Translations under genes and position numbers: made by a program
Shown here: positions 11,443 through 23,656 of the stretch, piece by piece
Layout of the letters: each line of letters starts with the position of its first letter
Numbering within the stretch: position 1 is the stretch's first letter
Source: Tremella fuciformis
Taxonomy: Eukaryota > Basidiomycota > Tremellomycetes > Tremellales > Tremellaceae
DNA length: 64,000 bases
NCBI GenBank assembly: GCA_032768795.1
Contig: CP136492.1
Location: forward strand, 868,001 to 932,000
Direction: 5' to 3'
Notes under the pieces: generated by a model
Told to the model about the DNA's origin: nothing
What the model saw: the letters and a program-made list of their open reading frames with translations, nothing else
Databases searched by the model: none

Positions 11443-11673
11443 GGTGTTTCTGGGAGTAGTGTGAGAGGAGAGGAGACAGTATGCAACGCGATATATCTGT
11501 TGTAGGAGGGCTTGGCTGCCGTTGCCGCGTCCAGACGACGTCACGTTTGCTCGGCGACTGCTCAGCCAGGCACAGCCACGTGTCTCGGTATTCGGTCAGC
11601 TCTCCCCTTGAGAAGTCCAGCGCCCGAATTATCCAGTCAGCAATGGGACATTTCTGCCAGCGACGCTGCAGAG

Positions 11674-12925
11674 ATGAGAGACTTGGCCGGCAAGGCTGAA
11701 TCAGCCAACTCTCTCGCGCGTTTCGACACCGAGTACTCGGCCGATAGCGTCGAGTTCTGTCCGTTCGAGGGCTACGAGCAGTTCTTCGTCTGCGGGACAT
11801 ACCAGGTGCTCGAGCCAAAGTCGGGCGAGCAGAACGTCGGTGATGGAGGCGAGGAAGATGGTGGCAGAAAACAGACGCAGCGCACGGGGAGGCTCTACCT
11901 GTTTCGCGTGGACGGAGTTTCCATGTGAGCTGGTGTTGCGAAAGACTGGCAATCAGCTCACGGACAAGGACCGAGGTTTGCCGGATCGATACTGCCGCCA
12001 TTCTTGATCTCAAGTGGTAGCTGCCGAAGTGTCTCTTTCTCGACGTTGCTGAGGTCCAGGTCACCGGCCCTACGAGAGAGCCAGCCGGTGGTGGCTGCCG
12101 CCGATGCTACGGGGGCCATCACGCTCTACACTCTGCACACCTCTCCTGACCGACTCGAGCAGCTGTCCGTCATCCAAGTCGCCGAGCCAGACATCCTGTG
12201 CCTATCCATCGATTGGGCTCCTGTAGACTCGCCTCACGCCGGCAGCTTGATCGCCTCGCTCTCTTCTGGAGAGCTGGCTTTGGTCTCTCCCCGAGATGGA
12301 CTTTGGGATATCGAGACTTGGCCCGCGCACGACTACGAGCCCTGGATCGCTGCGTTCGACAAGCACGAGCCCCATGTGGTGTGGAGCGGCGGGGACGATC
12401 TCAAGCTGAAGCGATGGGACCTGAGAGACGTCTCCCAGCCCACGCTGGTCAACAAGCGGTAAGACTCCCTCTCTGGCCCGGGGTCAAGCGCTGACTAGCA
12501 GTTTTGACGGAGGCGTGACGACCATCGCATTCTCCCCCCACATACCCCACCTTATGGCGGTAGGTTCTTACGACTCTCACTTGCGGATCTTCGACAGCCG
12601 CAATGCTCTTCGACCAATCAGCACCATCGATGTCAGCGGCGGAGTGTGGCGCACAAAGTTCCATCCGTCCCCGGAGAGGAAAGGCGATATCCTCCTGGCT
12701 TGCATGCACGGGGGCTTCAAGATTGTCCAACTGTCGGACAACTACCTGGAGAGTTTCACCAGTGGTGAGCCAATGACTGGCGAACCAGAGATCATCACCA
12801 CATTCGACGCGCATGAGAGTCTCGCATACGGTGCAGATTGGTCTCGCGCCCCACCCACGGGAGGGAAGAGCCTAGTGGGCACATGCTCATTCTACGACCA
12901 CACCCTGCACCTCTGGCGCGGTTAA
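11674..12925 (+). CDS. DPH7: Diphthine methylesterase DPH7 (RRT2), WD40 protein
   Basis: This WD-repeat enzyme acts in diphthamide synthesis on elongation factor 2, removing the methyl ester before the amidation step. From ATG 11674 the protein has DTEYSADSVEFCPFEGYEQF and CGTYQVLE, an acidic insert, and TGRLYLFRVDGVS. A 32-nt intron (11925-11956) joins this to SRTRTEVCRIDTAAILDLKW. Later exons give VAAADATGAITLYTLHTSP, VVWSGGDDLKLKRWDLRDVS, TTIAFSPHIPHLMAVGSYDS, LRIFDSRN, GGVWRTKFHPSP and a last blade ending CSFYDHTLHLWRG. The YSADSVEFCP opening and the SGGDD-x-x-L-K-x-WD blade are diagnostic of Dph7. The TAA/TAG end lies only 6 bp from the convergent DNA ligase I stop, so the two transcripts must overlap. 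Confidence 0.9.
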
Positions 12926-12931
12926 GCTACC

Positions 12932-15900
12932 CTACTCATCTTCCTCATCCTCTACATCCATACCGCCTTTGGCGTCCGACTCGCCGTCTGATGGAGCCCC
13001 GTCCTCCTCGGCAGGGTCGCCCGCCGGCTGCGGCTCATCGCCATCCTCGACTTTGACCCGTGCCGGAGCCTCGCGTATCTGCTTGCGATACATCTCGGCA
13101 AACTGCTCCGAAGTCGAGGCCTGCTCCCAGCTCTTGTCGTCCCTCAAGCGCATGAAACGGGGAAAACGCATGCTTAGACCGCGCTCTGAACCGAGAAGCG
13201 ACGCGGCGGCGGGATAGACGGGCGACAGGGTGATGCTATGTCTCAGCGCTAGTCGGCAAGTGGGAGATGGAGCTCACTCGGCACCTCGTATCTCCCAAAC
13301 TTCGCTGGGACAGAACCACACGTCGGGTCTCAGGCCATTGGTCTCGTAGTAGCCGAGCGGCGTAGTCTTGCTGCACTTTTCAGGCAGGCCTTCGGGCGGG
13401 TATCGCACGATGAGGTCTTTGTAGAACTGGTCGGTAAAGCCAGATATGCCTAGCATGTCAGAGAACTATGAGCCAAAAGAGCTGGGAGACTCACACTTGC
13501 ACACAGCCTCAAGCGCCCCAGTCTCAGGATTATGACAAGCAAGCAGGATCGGACTCCACCATCCGGCCTTACGGCCCTGACCCCACCACGCCCCAATGGG
13601 CACCAAGTCGAGCGAGTCGCCCAGCCCTTCGAGGTAATCTAAGGATCAGCTGTGGGCGCAAATTTGAATCAAGCGACAGCTGACCCTTCTTGACTTTAAG
13701 CCAGCCCTGAGAGCGCTGATCAGGCTCATACGTCGCCGGCAACGGCTTCTTCTTCCCCCCTGATCCTGACCCCTTCTTGCCCTTGGCCTTGTCGTCCACC
13801 TCCTCATCGTCCGGCTCGGCATCTTCACCCACGATGCCCTCACCCGACTCCAGAAGCTTAACCATAAGACCCTCGCATTTCTGCTCAACCACCTGCTGGA
13901 AGAACGCCTGCATCTCTGCGGGAGCGTCGGCAAGCCCAGCCGAATCGAGCGATTCGACATGCGAAAAACGCGCAAGGAGGGGATCAGAGGGGTCCGCGAA
14001 AGGCGGGAAGAGTGTGCGGAGGAGATGTCGCCTGTGGCTGAAGGGCGAGTCGAGCAGCGGCGCGTCGTTCAGGAGCATGAGGTCGAATGCGAATACTCCT
14101 ACGACGACTTTCACGTCTTCGACCCGGACATCTTTCTTCGCTCGATTGCTCAGCTCTTGGAATGTCCGATAGGCGCCATTGTCTTTGTCAACAGCGACAA
14201 TCTCGGCGTCGAGCACGACGCTGTCGACGCCGGGAGTGTCGAGCAAGGCCGAGACACTTGTGCTCGGCTCCGAGGCTGTGCTTGGGAAAGCCGAGCGGGG
14301 CCGAGAGGGGAGTGGTCGAGAAAAGAGGGTCAAGAGGAGATGGCATACATCGGGGTACTTCTCGGTCATATCTTCGAGGTGCCTCGAGAACAGCCTGACC
14401 CAAATCTTGTCGCCTGCATCGGACTGTACCCATCGCCCACCACCGTCCGGCTCCCCTTGGGGCCCTGAGCGACGAGCATGGATCTGCACACGTTGGCCAT
14501 CGAGCTTGGCTTCGGCAGTGAATGGCAGCGATCCCAGACGCGTGAACACCTCGTTGAGAGATCGTGTGATGGAGCCAAGCATCGGTGAGAGCGGTATGCC
14601 CACGCTCACTGCTACTCGCTCCTCCAGACCTTCCAGTCCACCATTCTCAAGACCGATGACGAGGTCGCGGTAGTTGGGGTGCCGTACGTAGACCTTTCGG
14701 ACGAGCTTGATGGCCTCTAGACAACGCTGTTCGACCTCTTCTCTAGCAGGATCGGGCTCGACCTTTGGCTTCGGAACGCGCTTGCCCTTCTCCTTGGCAG
14801 GCGTGGGAGGAATGGCTCTCACACTACCCAGCAACGCTTTGTCCATATTGGAGAGCGCCGTTGCGCGCGCGAGGCTCGTGAGGAGAGTGAGACGAACAGC
14901 GCCGATTCGCAGGTTGCCTACCAGACTGCGTACAAGAAAGCGCACCTCCTCTCCTCTAGCCTGCACCATGAGCTTGCGCACCACATCGCCCTTGATCTTG
15001 CCGCTCTGAGTCCCTTTGATGCGTGTGATGCCGAGCAAGCGATTGTAAACATCGTACACGAGCAGCGGGGCGGGCTGGACCAGTGTGCGCAAATTCGACT
15101 TTGCCTCGTAGGCTACGTCGCCGGGATCGCCCCATTTCTCCCACAACTTGCGCAGGTCGCGTGGCTGGAGTCCAGACACCTCTCTGACGGCTGACGTGAG
15201 GATCTGAGAGCCGACGCCGAGCTCGCTGGGGAGGTAAGAGGGCAAGAGGTGGTTGGAGAGGAGATATAGTGAAGGAGGCAGGTCTTGTGGCGAAGCATGT
15301 AGGACGAGGTGAAGGAAGCTGCCCTCAGCACGATCACGACTTCCGGCCAGAGACAAACTCACTTGGTCAGAATGCGTACAATGAGAAGCCGACTCCTGGT
15401 ACTCGAGACCTGCACATACACGCCGACGAGGATGCTGTATGGCAAGCGGCCTTTTGGCCACTTGGACGTATCCACGTCCCCAGGCCTAAAGAGGAATTGA
15501 TCCTGGTCAAAATCGATCGGGTCGACAGGTTCCGCCGAAGCCGTCGTGATGCCTTTCGGCTTGCCCGGTGTGGTCTGTTCGCCTTTCGTGCCATTGGCAG
15601 GCTCGACTTTGACTAATGGCGGCGAGGCCTCTGAGCGCTTCTGGAAAAGCGGGTGGATAGGCTTGACGTCCTTGGTAGGTGAAGGCTCTTTCTTCGGCAC
15701 CGAGATGGGAAGAGGGGCCAAACGAGTCTTGCTCGAAGAAGAGCCGTTGACGCCCTCATTCCTGTCGGAAGAGGGTATCTCCTTCACGACCACCACGTCT
15801 TCGTCGTCGCTTGCAGAATGGTCCGACGTGCTCCTCTGCTTGCCCTTGTCCCGCGTCGGTGAGGCCCTCAGCAAATCCTCAGCCTCCCATTGCTTCGCCA

Positions 15901-16180
15901 GGTCCCTCGCGAGCTGCTCATCTGTATCACCAATACGATGTCCATTCAGGGCATGTTGAACTGGTGCCTCATCGTCCGAGTCATCGACAGAGATCACGCT
16001 CGGCGAAGTTCTGCCGTTCGGGTGGCCGTTGCCGTTCAACCCGAGTTTGGGCTTGGAGGGCGAAGTGAAGAACGCCTCGAGGGACGGCTGGACCCCCGTC
16101 TTGCTCTTCTTGTTGGGGCGTTTGAGGGCCGAGGTGGACGGAGGGGTGACAACCCGCTTGACGCCCTTCTTAGGGGGCAT
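12932..16180 (-). CDS. CDC9: DNA ligase I (ATP-dependent)
   Basis: This enzyme seals Okazaki fragments and completes excision repair in the nucleus. The ATG at 16180 opens a basic N-terminus with a PCNA-binding PIP box QPSLEAFF at residues 31-38, followed by a disordered Ser/Lys-rich region. After an intron near 15330-15360 come the DNA-binding domain (LYLLSNHLLPSYLPSELGVG, MVQARGEEVRFLVRSLVGNL) and the adenylation domain, with catalytic Lys in AEAKLDGQRVQIH (K-x-D-G, near 14490-14505), FSRHLEDMTEKYPD and VLDAEIVAVD. Next come QGWLKVKKG, and, across further introns, LVPIGAWWGQGRKAG and the OB-fold exon ISGFTDQFYKDLIVR. The C-terminal exon has GLSMRFPRFMRLRDDKSWEQ and an acidic tail ending DEEDE at 12932. 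Total length is near 900 aa, within the range of fungal ligase I. Confidence 0.93.
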
Positions 16181-16493
16181 GGCGGCATCTTCTGCACGGC
16201 AGAAAAGGTATATCCAAGGGTGAGTAGCTCAAACTTGGGTGAGCTCGGACTGAAACGATCGGTGCGGTTGACCGGATGACGATCGAGGCACCGATCCGAC
16301 ACGTGCGCCGCGTGGCCATGCCCTGCAGGCAGAAAAAGAAGTAGCTATGCAACACCGATACGTCTACACATTACGGATAGGTTTACGTTTGTACAAGAAG
16401 GACCAAACCAGTGATACAGTCAAAGAGATTCCCGAAGACCCAGGCTTACGCTTTCTTCATTCACTTTCTGCTTCTGAACCATCGCGGGACTGC
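16181..16493. other. Intergenic, no gene seen
   Basis: About 310 bp between the ligase ATG and the end of the Whi5-like gene, both minus strand. It should carry the ligase promoter. No conserved element recognised. Confidence 0.5.
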
Positions 16494-17780
16494 CTAGCCC
16501 GCCGCATGCTCCACTTCGAGACTTTCGCTGGTGATGGGCGGCGCGAGGGCAAGGTTGGAGTGCTCTTTGACCCTGCCCTCTTCCCGATCCGCGAAGAGTA
16601 CTCTCGCGACACCTCCGGCTGCTCTCGAGGGCGACACGGCGTTCCTCGCGGGCGTCTTCATCGGACTCGGCGAATGTGCGAGGAACATCATGAGCTCGGC
16701 GGCGTTCTTGTCTTCCTCACCGCGTCCCTCGACAACCGTTTCCTCGTCCCGCGACCGCCGGCGTTTCTCTGGCGAGTCTATCGAATGTGATCTCGGCCGA
16801 ATATACGGATACTCTTCCATCCCTGGCAAAGGCAACGAGTGACTGCCTGTAGCTGGAAGCGGCGGGGCGTGCATTCGGGGTGTCGAGGTCGATACGGGCG
16901 ATGATGCTGCGGAGAGCATGGACGTTAGTGCATTGGCAGCATCGACATCCTGCGTCGAGACGCGATGATGCGCCGAATGCGATTGGGAGCGTTTCTTCTT
17001 GTGGGTGCTCTCATCGCGCAGGTTCCGTATTGGCGAAGCAGGGTGGTAGGTATATCCGTTGATCGCCGCCGAGCTCGCTCGGCGATGGTGATGTGGGCTG
17101 GGATAATGTGAGGGCGACTGGTGACCGTCTCGAGACCGTTTGCGCGGCGACGAGGGTGAGAGGGGATATCGACCGTGTGAGGGTGGTGGCAAGGGCTGCC
17201 AAAGGACGTCGATCAACTGCCAGGGTCGCGAGGGGGACGGCGGTTCATAGGAGACATGCTGGGTGGCCGAGACGGGGGAGTGGGGGTGGGTGATGGAAAT
17301 GGGTGAAGGGGGAGCGACGGATCTTCGTTTCGACGGTCCGGGTGGTAATCGCTATCTCGTCAGTACCTACGGCGTTTGTCGCGTGCGTACGCGTCGGTAC
17401 GTACTTCTTCAATCTCGCCGATGGACATGTCGGTCCAGCCTTTGGTGGCCTTGACACTGGCCAGCTCTAAGCGCTGCTGCAAAGCGTGCATTGTCTACCA
17501 TCAGCTCGCATTCACCACCGGTGCATCAGGCCAAGGCAAGACGCACCTTCTCCATCTCCATGCGCTTCAAGAAGCGCTCCACATCCTCCTGCGACTGTCC
17601 TTGAGCCGGAGCACCAGTGGCCGCGGGCGAAAGCGCGACGCCTTGGGACGACAAATCGGTCATGACCATCGAGCCGGTCGTGTCGCTCTTGCCCTGCTGA
17701 GAGTGGGAGGAGGACGAGGAGGGGGTGGCCTCGCGGCTCGTCGACGTGGGGCTGAGCGGGGGCCGCAGCGGCGAGGCCAT
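16494..17780 (-). CDS. Whi5-domain-like G1/S transcriptional repressor (candidate)
   Basis: Three exons join in frame: 17547-17780, 17405-17476 and 16494-17351, for about 387 aa. Exon 1 from ATG MASPLRPPLSPTSTS is Ser/Thr/Pro rich and ends FLKRMEMEK. Exon 2 supplies QRLELASVKATKGWTDMSIG, which resembles the short GTB/Whi5 motif (R-L-x-x-A-x-x-K-x-x-x-G-W) that lets Whi5 and Nrm1 bind SBF/MBF-type factors. Exon 3 is disordered and rich in SP/TP sites (CDK targets), with two short hydrophobic patches, ANALTSMLSAASSP and NAAELMMFLAHSPSP. In S. cerevisiae Whi5 restrains the G1/S programme until CDK phosphorylates it; the same role here is inferred. The match rests on a short motif, so another disordered regulator is possible. 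Confidence 0.6.
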
Positions 17781-18736
17781 GGCGCTGCTCCTCTCCTCTC
17801 CGTTGTACCCGCCTCGGGCTGTCAAGTCGACGTTGGGGGATATGAGAGGAGGAGCAGCGACGGCGAGAGGCGCGGTGAGGGGAGAGTGGGTGGTCGACTG
17901 GCCGAGGTCCTTTGATCGGGGGATTGGGTTCTGACACGACCTCTTTCTGCCAGGGAGCGCGTCTTGGGTTTAGGCGGACACGGCTGTCGCTTAGTGGTGA
18001 GCCACTGGCTGGTCGGGTAGTACCGGCGACGACGAGCGGACGGCGGAGGACGAGAGACGACGCGTCGATTGGGGGTGGTCGATGGGCAGGCGGACGGTTA
18101 ATCGTCACTGGCGCGGAGGCGGCTACACGCGCAGTGTGGGTGTGGTCGAGGTGTGTATGATGCTGGCGGCGCCGAGTGTCATGTCAAGGTCGTAGGTAAC
18201 AGCATCGAGCAGACGGGAAGAATTGAGCAGTATGCTTCGCTGCTCTGGCTGTGAGACCCTACGCGTATGCCCCCCCCCCCCCCCGACTCTTTTTCGCGGC
18301 GACGCTGACTGACGGCCTTCTGAGCGGCATTGCATCGAATATCGAATTGGGCAAAAAGACCCGGAGGACAGGGTCAGGGACAGGGACTTACGAGCTCAGG
18401 GCTCAGGTGTTCAGGATGACAGCAAGTCCGGGTGGCCCTCGGCAGCCTGGATGCGGCAAGTCTAAATCTCTCCTTGCAGACCAGAGGCGCACCGACGCAC
18501 AGACGTCATCTCTGATGCGCACGGCCGTAGAAGAGGAAACGTAACGCAGATCGCACAGACATGTCATCGATGACTTATAGGAGGCGGCTGTTTCAGAGCA
18601 TAGCATCAGCATCGCACGGTCTATCCGTCGCGTCGACGCGTGCAGGTACAATAGGCACTCTGCTCAGATCGGTCCCTTGTTCATGCTCGACCTTACAAGA
18701 TATGATATGCTGGGTATCGTTGAATGCAACTCCTCT
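17781..18736. other. Intergenic with a 14-C homopolymer
   Basis: About 950 bp between the Whi5-like start and the end of the lipase gene, both on the minus strand. It contains a run of 14 C at 18271-18284. No supported gene; part may be a 5' UTR or an upstream exon of the Whi5-like gene. Confidence 0.5.
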
Positions 18737-20735
18737 TCAAAAGCCCTTCTCTGCTAGGTAATCCGCCTGGCTCGTCAGCACGACCGTACATTTCAGAGAC
18801 ACTCACAATCTCCAGATAGAACGTCGCAGGCTTGAACGCGATGGGCTTGCCTGTCCACTCGGACAAAACGTATCGCACATGGTTCACCCAGCCGACCCTG
18901 CGACGTCAGCTGACCGTGGTGCCTCGAGCCGCGTGGAAGCGGCGTGAGCCACTCACAGATCCAAGTGATTCACTCCTAGCAAGGTGCCACGGTACTCTCC
19001 CCACTTGGCGCTCTCGACCGACACCAACCCGTCGTTGGGCCCTTCTTTGGCGAGGATGACCGAATGCGGCCAGCGGAAAGTGTCGAGCAAGCCAGGGTCA
19101 AAGCTCGCTCCCCAGCTGTAGTACTTGACGCCCTCCTTGTTCAGCACTTGCGCATTGAAGTCCTTCATCTTGCCAGTCCCGAGGGCCTCGAAAGCTGTGC
19201 CATCACCACTTTGCGGCAGACGCAGCAGCTCCATGAGAGACAGCAGCGACGGGAGCCGTTCGCGGCCGATGACGTTGTCGATCACGTAGTCGGCAAAAGG
19301 TGATCCGCGATGTGGGGTGGATATGGTGGTAAGGGATACAGGGGTGAAGCGTTTGTCGGGGAACTCTGAGATGAGATAGCGACAGTCAAGACCGCCCATG
19401 GAATGGCCGATGAGGTTTACTTTCTGGTTTGGGTATTTCTCGGAGATCGTCTCTTCGAGGATAGCGGCTCGGTCCTTGATGGAAGAAGTTGCTGGAACCC
19501 GAGCAATGAGAACCTCGACACCATTGGCCTCCAGCACTTCACGTATCCCCCGCCAATGAGAAATCTGTAGCCTATGAGAATCAGCTTATATACGTCTGTT
19601 CGAAAGGGGGAGCTGCTCACGGCGGCAAGCTGGCCGGCCCGATGTAGTCGAACCCAAGCAGACCGTGGCAAAACACCAACGGATTCTTCGGCGTCTTGTA
19701 CTTCTTCCGGTGCTTCTCCTGCTCCTCTTCCACCGTTGGCGCTTGATCATCCTCCGCCAACGTCTCGTCCACCCTGCCCTTGTTCCCATTCCACCACCCA
19801 CTAGCCCAGCTCGACCAGTCGTCCTGCTTTGCCGAAGTGGAAACGCTTCTCCTCGACTCGGTCCTCCATAGGTCTGTACTTGGTCTGACAAAGTCAAGAC
19901 TCGGTCGTGGCAGATCCACGCTTATCCTCGGCCAGCTGAGATTCGCCAGAGCTGCTTTGGGTGGAGACTTCGGAGGAGATTTGAGCAGATCGGTAATAGT
20001 CCTCTGCAGGTGCAATGAAGGGGCGTTCGAGTCATTGGATGTCCGTCTCTCAAGATCAAGTGGGAGACCTGTGGTAGGGTCGAGATCCGGGAACGGTTCG
20101 TCGTAGATGGCGGTTGTCGGCCCTGCCCTCTGCCACGCGGTGGACGACTCGCCATACTGCGGCAGGCTATCGTAAGCGACATTCCGCCGCTGGCGCTCTT
20201 GCATGGTTGCATACGTCAGGCTGGAGCTCGGCAGAGTGGACCGCGTAAGCTGCGACAAAAGCCGGGGCCGCTGGAATTGCATGTGCGGCGAGAAGCGAGG
20301 CTCATCGTGCAGACGAGCGGGCGGAGGGGTCTGAATGGGCGCATAGTGGTCGGAAAAGGTGGAATCGATGCTGGAGGGCAGAGACCCAGATGTCAAGGGC
20401 GTCGTGAGAGCTTCTTCGAGTGCGTCTGACAGACTCGAGTCGTGCGTCGGCGGTAGGGCAGGTGGTAGCGCTTCCGCTTCTACTTTGGCCTTGCCTTTAC
20501 CTTTGTCTCGCTTGTCAGGCGAGCTAGTGTGAGTGGCGCTCGGGAGCCCGTGTCCGTTGGCGAGCCGCTGTACGGACGACATCTTTCGCGAGACTGCAGA
20601 TCCGACCAGCCGCCGAGGCCTAGCGAGGACACGAGACATGAGAGGGGCGAGCCATGGGGTCGAGCGAGGTAGAGAGTGCGGTGGCAAGACGGAGAGAGAG
20701 AGATGGAAATCGTACGCAAGATCCGAAAACGTCAT
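18737..20735 (-). CDS. TGL2-like triacylglycerol lipase, probably mitochondrial
   Basis: This is an alpha/beta-hydrolase lipase. The catalytic exons give KNPLVFCHGLLGFDYIGPAS (oxyanion region HGLLGF), the nucleophile elbow KVNLIGHSMGGLDCRYLI with Ser in GHSMGG, STPHRGSPFADYVID, a probable catalytic Asp in GPNDGLVS and His in GVNHLDL. The last short exons add GWVNHVRYVLSEWTGKPIAF and YLEIADYLAEKGF before TGA 18737-18739. The N-terminal 350 or so residues are mostly disordered and Ser/Pro/Thr rich. A start at 20735 (MTFSDLAYD) or at 20639 (MSRVLARPRRLVGSAVSRKM) is possible; the latter looks like a mitochondrial presequence, matching the yeast TGL2 location. It is divergent from APC5, with about 130 bp between start codons. 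Confidence 0.82.
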
Positions 20736-20866
20736 CGTCGTGACAGCGACGCGTTCTTGATTTTGCCGTCTTCCTCGTTGCTTCTTTTGCGAAGCACTCC
20801 TTCGTGGCTCATGGCCCGGACCTAGTCCTCCTCTGGACAGAAGCAGCAGTGTCAAGAGGACGTATC

Positions 20867-23568
20867 ATGATGCCAGCGACGGCGCCTGTAATACCAGAGT
20901 CGGCCCTCGCACATCATGTCGCGCTCGGGGCTCTCCTAGTCAATGTCTTCCCAATCAGCCCAGACGGCCGGCATTACCTGGACGACGAATCCATCTACTC
21001 GCTCACGTTCACGAGCTCGGTCTTACAGATCATCACGAGAGAGGTCCTGCAGGTCTGCCTCTTCGCCTGCCCTGGCATTGTGTGCGCTGACCCTCAGCTC
21101 GGACCACAGGCAAGCTTTCAAGCTCTCTTGAGCCAGACCGACCCGCTTCTACAGACCGAGACGAAGCGCGTGGCGAGGAGCAGTCGGAGGCTCCGCGAAA
21201 GAGGAGAAGCGCAGCTGCAGCATGTCGAGGCTTTCGAAGTCTTCTCCAGCTGGCTGGGGCACTTTGTGGGGCTACCTATCAAACCCGACAAGAGTGCTGA
21301 TCCCAGCCTGCAACATTTGCTGACCCTCGTGCAGGCTGTGAATACCTACGCGGTGCGTTCTGAGGCTCAAAGATGAGATCTGACGACGCAGATATGGAGC
21401 AGAAGCTCTTCCGCCTCTTCGCGGAAGAAGACGAGAATGGCGACCTGCCAATAACACCCATCCCTCGACCGCTGGACCATTCGTCCCTCCTCGGCATCTT
21501 CGCCAGGAGTCTGCTCCTTACCCTTCGCAGGCTCTCCTTCTACGAGAGCGTCGCACTCACCAAGCTGGTGGGACAGTGGTGCGGCACTGAAGGCGTTCCC
21601 GGTCCCTCTAGGCCTACCTCGGCAGGCATATACAGCCTGAATCGTAAGATTCTTGACAGCCATCAAAGACTTTACTGCCGCTGACATACTAGGCAAGACC
21701 GCCATGGACGATACCCTTGACAAACGTCAAGCAGCCATGGAGCGATACAAAGCCGCAGCGGCTTCGGGTGACTACACAAAAGCTCTGCATGCCCTTAAGC
21801 AATTCTACGACTACGACTTTCCGTCAAATCTTCGGTGAGCAATTTCATTTTTGTCCAGTCACGAAGCTCATCAGCAGGAGCCAGCATCAACATGCGCTTC
21901 TAGGGCTGGCGACCTTTCATCATGCCACTGGAGGCCCTGAGTCGGCTCGTTTGGTCAGCTAGAAGGCAATTGACATGGCAGCAGAGCTGACACGAAAGCT
22001 GGCGGATGAGGCAATCCGCGTGGCGAGAGCCGAGAGCGACAAGCAATGCCTTCAGAGGTGTCTCAGTCTGATCCAGCGTCTGGACATCGAGTCTGGACCC
22101 CCGATCTCGGATCTACGCTCTCTCAAATTTGTACAAGGACCTGTAAGCAGTGTCCAGCTGCCGCCGGCTACGTCCGCGATGGACGAGCTGTGGTCAATCA
22201 AGGCCGCCATGGATCTTGTGAGATTATCCCTCTCAGCAAGTGTTCTATTCTGATCCTCAGGGCGAACCGGCTCATATCGCCTTTGAGCGTACACATCGCG
22301 CGCTTGCCATGCACGAGGCGTCCGTCAACCCCACGGACGAGAAACCGCCGGGAAAAGACGTGCTCGATCTTTCCACCTGGCATGCCACCCAAGCTGGTCT
22401 GTGGAACGTCATGGGTTGGTCTGGCTCATACCCCGCAAGTAGGTCTGATCTAGCAGGATCGGAAACACTGGCGCGGCTGCACGAGGATTTGGCAGTGAAC
22501 GGTTCGTGGAACAGAGATGCTCGTCTCACTGTGACCCTCTCGCGAGCCGTCAGAGTATGTCGGGAGCGTCCACCCGGATGGTGCTGAGATCAGGCTGCGG
22601 ACCGTGCTGCCTATGAAGAAGCGCTGGGCATGCTGCTTGACTCCACCTTGCTACAGGACATGACGATACAAGAGTATGGTCGATGGACCGATGTGCTTTG
22701 GGCGGTCTTAGATCGGCAAATCAGCTTCAGGTAAGGCCGTTCCCATTGCTCGGGGGACCAGCTCACGATCAAGTGGGGATTCAGAAGGGTTGACCATCTT
22801 GCGACGGCTACAGGGGTCGCACAGTGGAGGCGGCAAACTGGATCACGCAAGACAAGATGGGTCGAGTTCGGTCATTGAATGCCTGCGCGAAGCGCTGAGG
22901 AAGGCGAAGAAGTTATCGGTACGTGGTGGTCCAACAGGCGTTGAGATAACTGAAATCGCAGGAAGCCAACACCCCCGCACATCTCGTGTTGCCGGGATTA
23001 CTATCCTGCACGGAACTGTCAGCGTCGCTGGGTCTATGGCCGATCTACCGGCTGTCAGTGGTCATCGCGGGCTACGTTTTCCTCTCCCTCGAGGTGTCGG
23101 GCATGGCGCAGAAGGCGATTGACCAGGTCATGGAAGTCTGGCCACAGATCCTCGCGTCTAGCGATCAAGAGGCAAAAGCACTGGGTGCGCTCGTGCTTGG
23201 CAAGGCAAAGGTGGACATAGCCCTAGACGGGCAATCTGAGCACTTGCTAGGTACGCGTGGTTTTCCTGTAAGACGCTGAGGGAAGCTGAAAGGCAGTTGA
23301 GGCCAAAGTCGACCTGGAGATGGCACTGCGAGCGTCTCGGGCACTCGGCTCGCAGAACCTGGTTGTACAGTGTACCTCGTTGCTGAGCCTGATCGGGCAG
23401 GTCACCGGTTCGACAGCTGAACGAGATGATATGTCGGTCGCCTGGCAGCAAGCGCAGGAAGGCGATGCCGCGGAGCTGGCGAAGCGGCGAGACCAGCTGA
23501 AGCAGATCGGCGAGATTGTCAAGCTTGTCGGCGTCCGCATCAGCTCGGGGAGTGGCGTGACTCAATGA
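20867..23568 (+). CDS. APC5: Anaphase-promoting complex subunit 5 (TPR protein)
   Basis: This is a scaffold subunit of the APC/C ubiquitin ligase. It starts at ATG 20867 or 20870 (MMPATAPVIPESALAHHVAL). The N-terminal helical part includes VEAFEVFSSWLGHFVGLPI and LLGIFARSLLLTLRRLSFYE. The TPR part includes MERYKAAAASGDYTKALHAL, then across an intron HQHALLGLATFHHATGGPES, LADEAIRVARAESDKQCLQR and CLSLIQRLDIESG. The segment with ALLGLATFH and DEAIRVAR-x-x-x-DKQCLQ-x-CLS is the recognisable APC5 signature. The rest shows repeated A-x-x-x-x-G-x-x-x-A TPR spacing, ending EIVKLVGVRISSGSGVTQ at 23568. Around ten introns are needed. Identification rests mainly on that one signature plus overall size (about 780 aa). 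Confidence 0.8.
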
Positions 23569-23656
23569 GACGTAGATGCATACATTGTACATACTTCCTG
23601 CTGCTTGTGACCCAAAGGGAAAGACAATAGATGGCCTCGTCAGATGTAGATAGGCG

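Noticed and set aside
11147..12064. Minus-strand open frame of 305 codons
   Set aside because: Covers antisense DPH7 and frame-shifted DUF1772 sequence; composition Arg/Ser rich and no motif.
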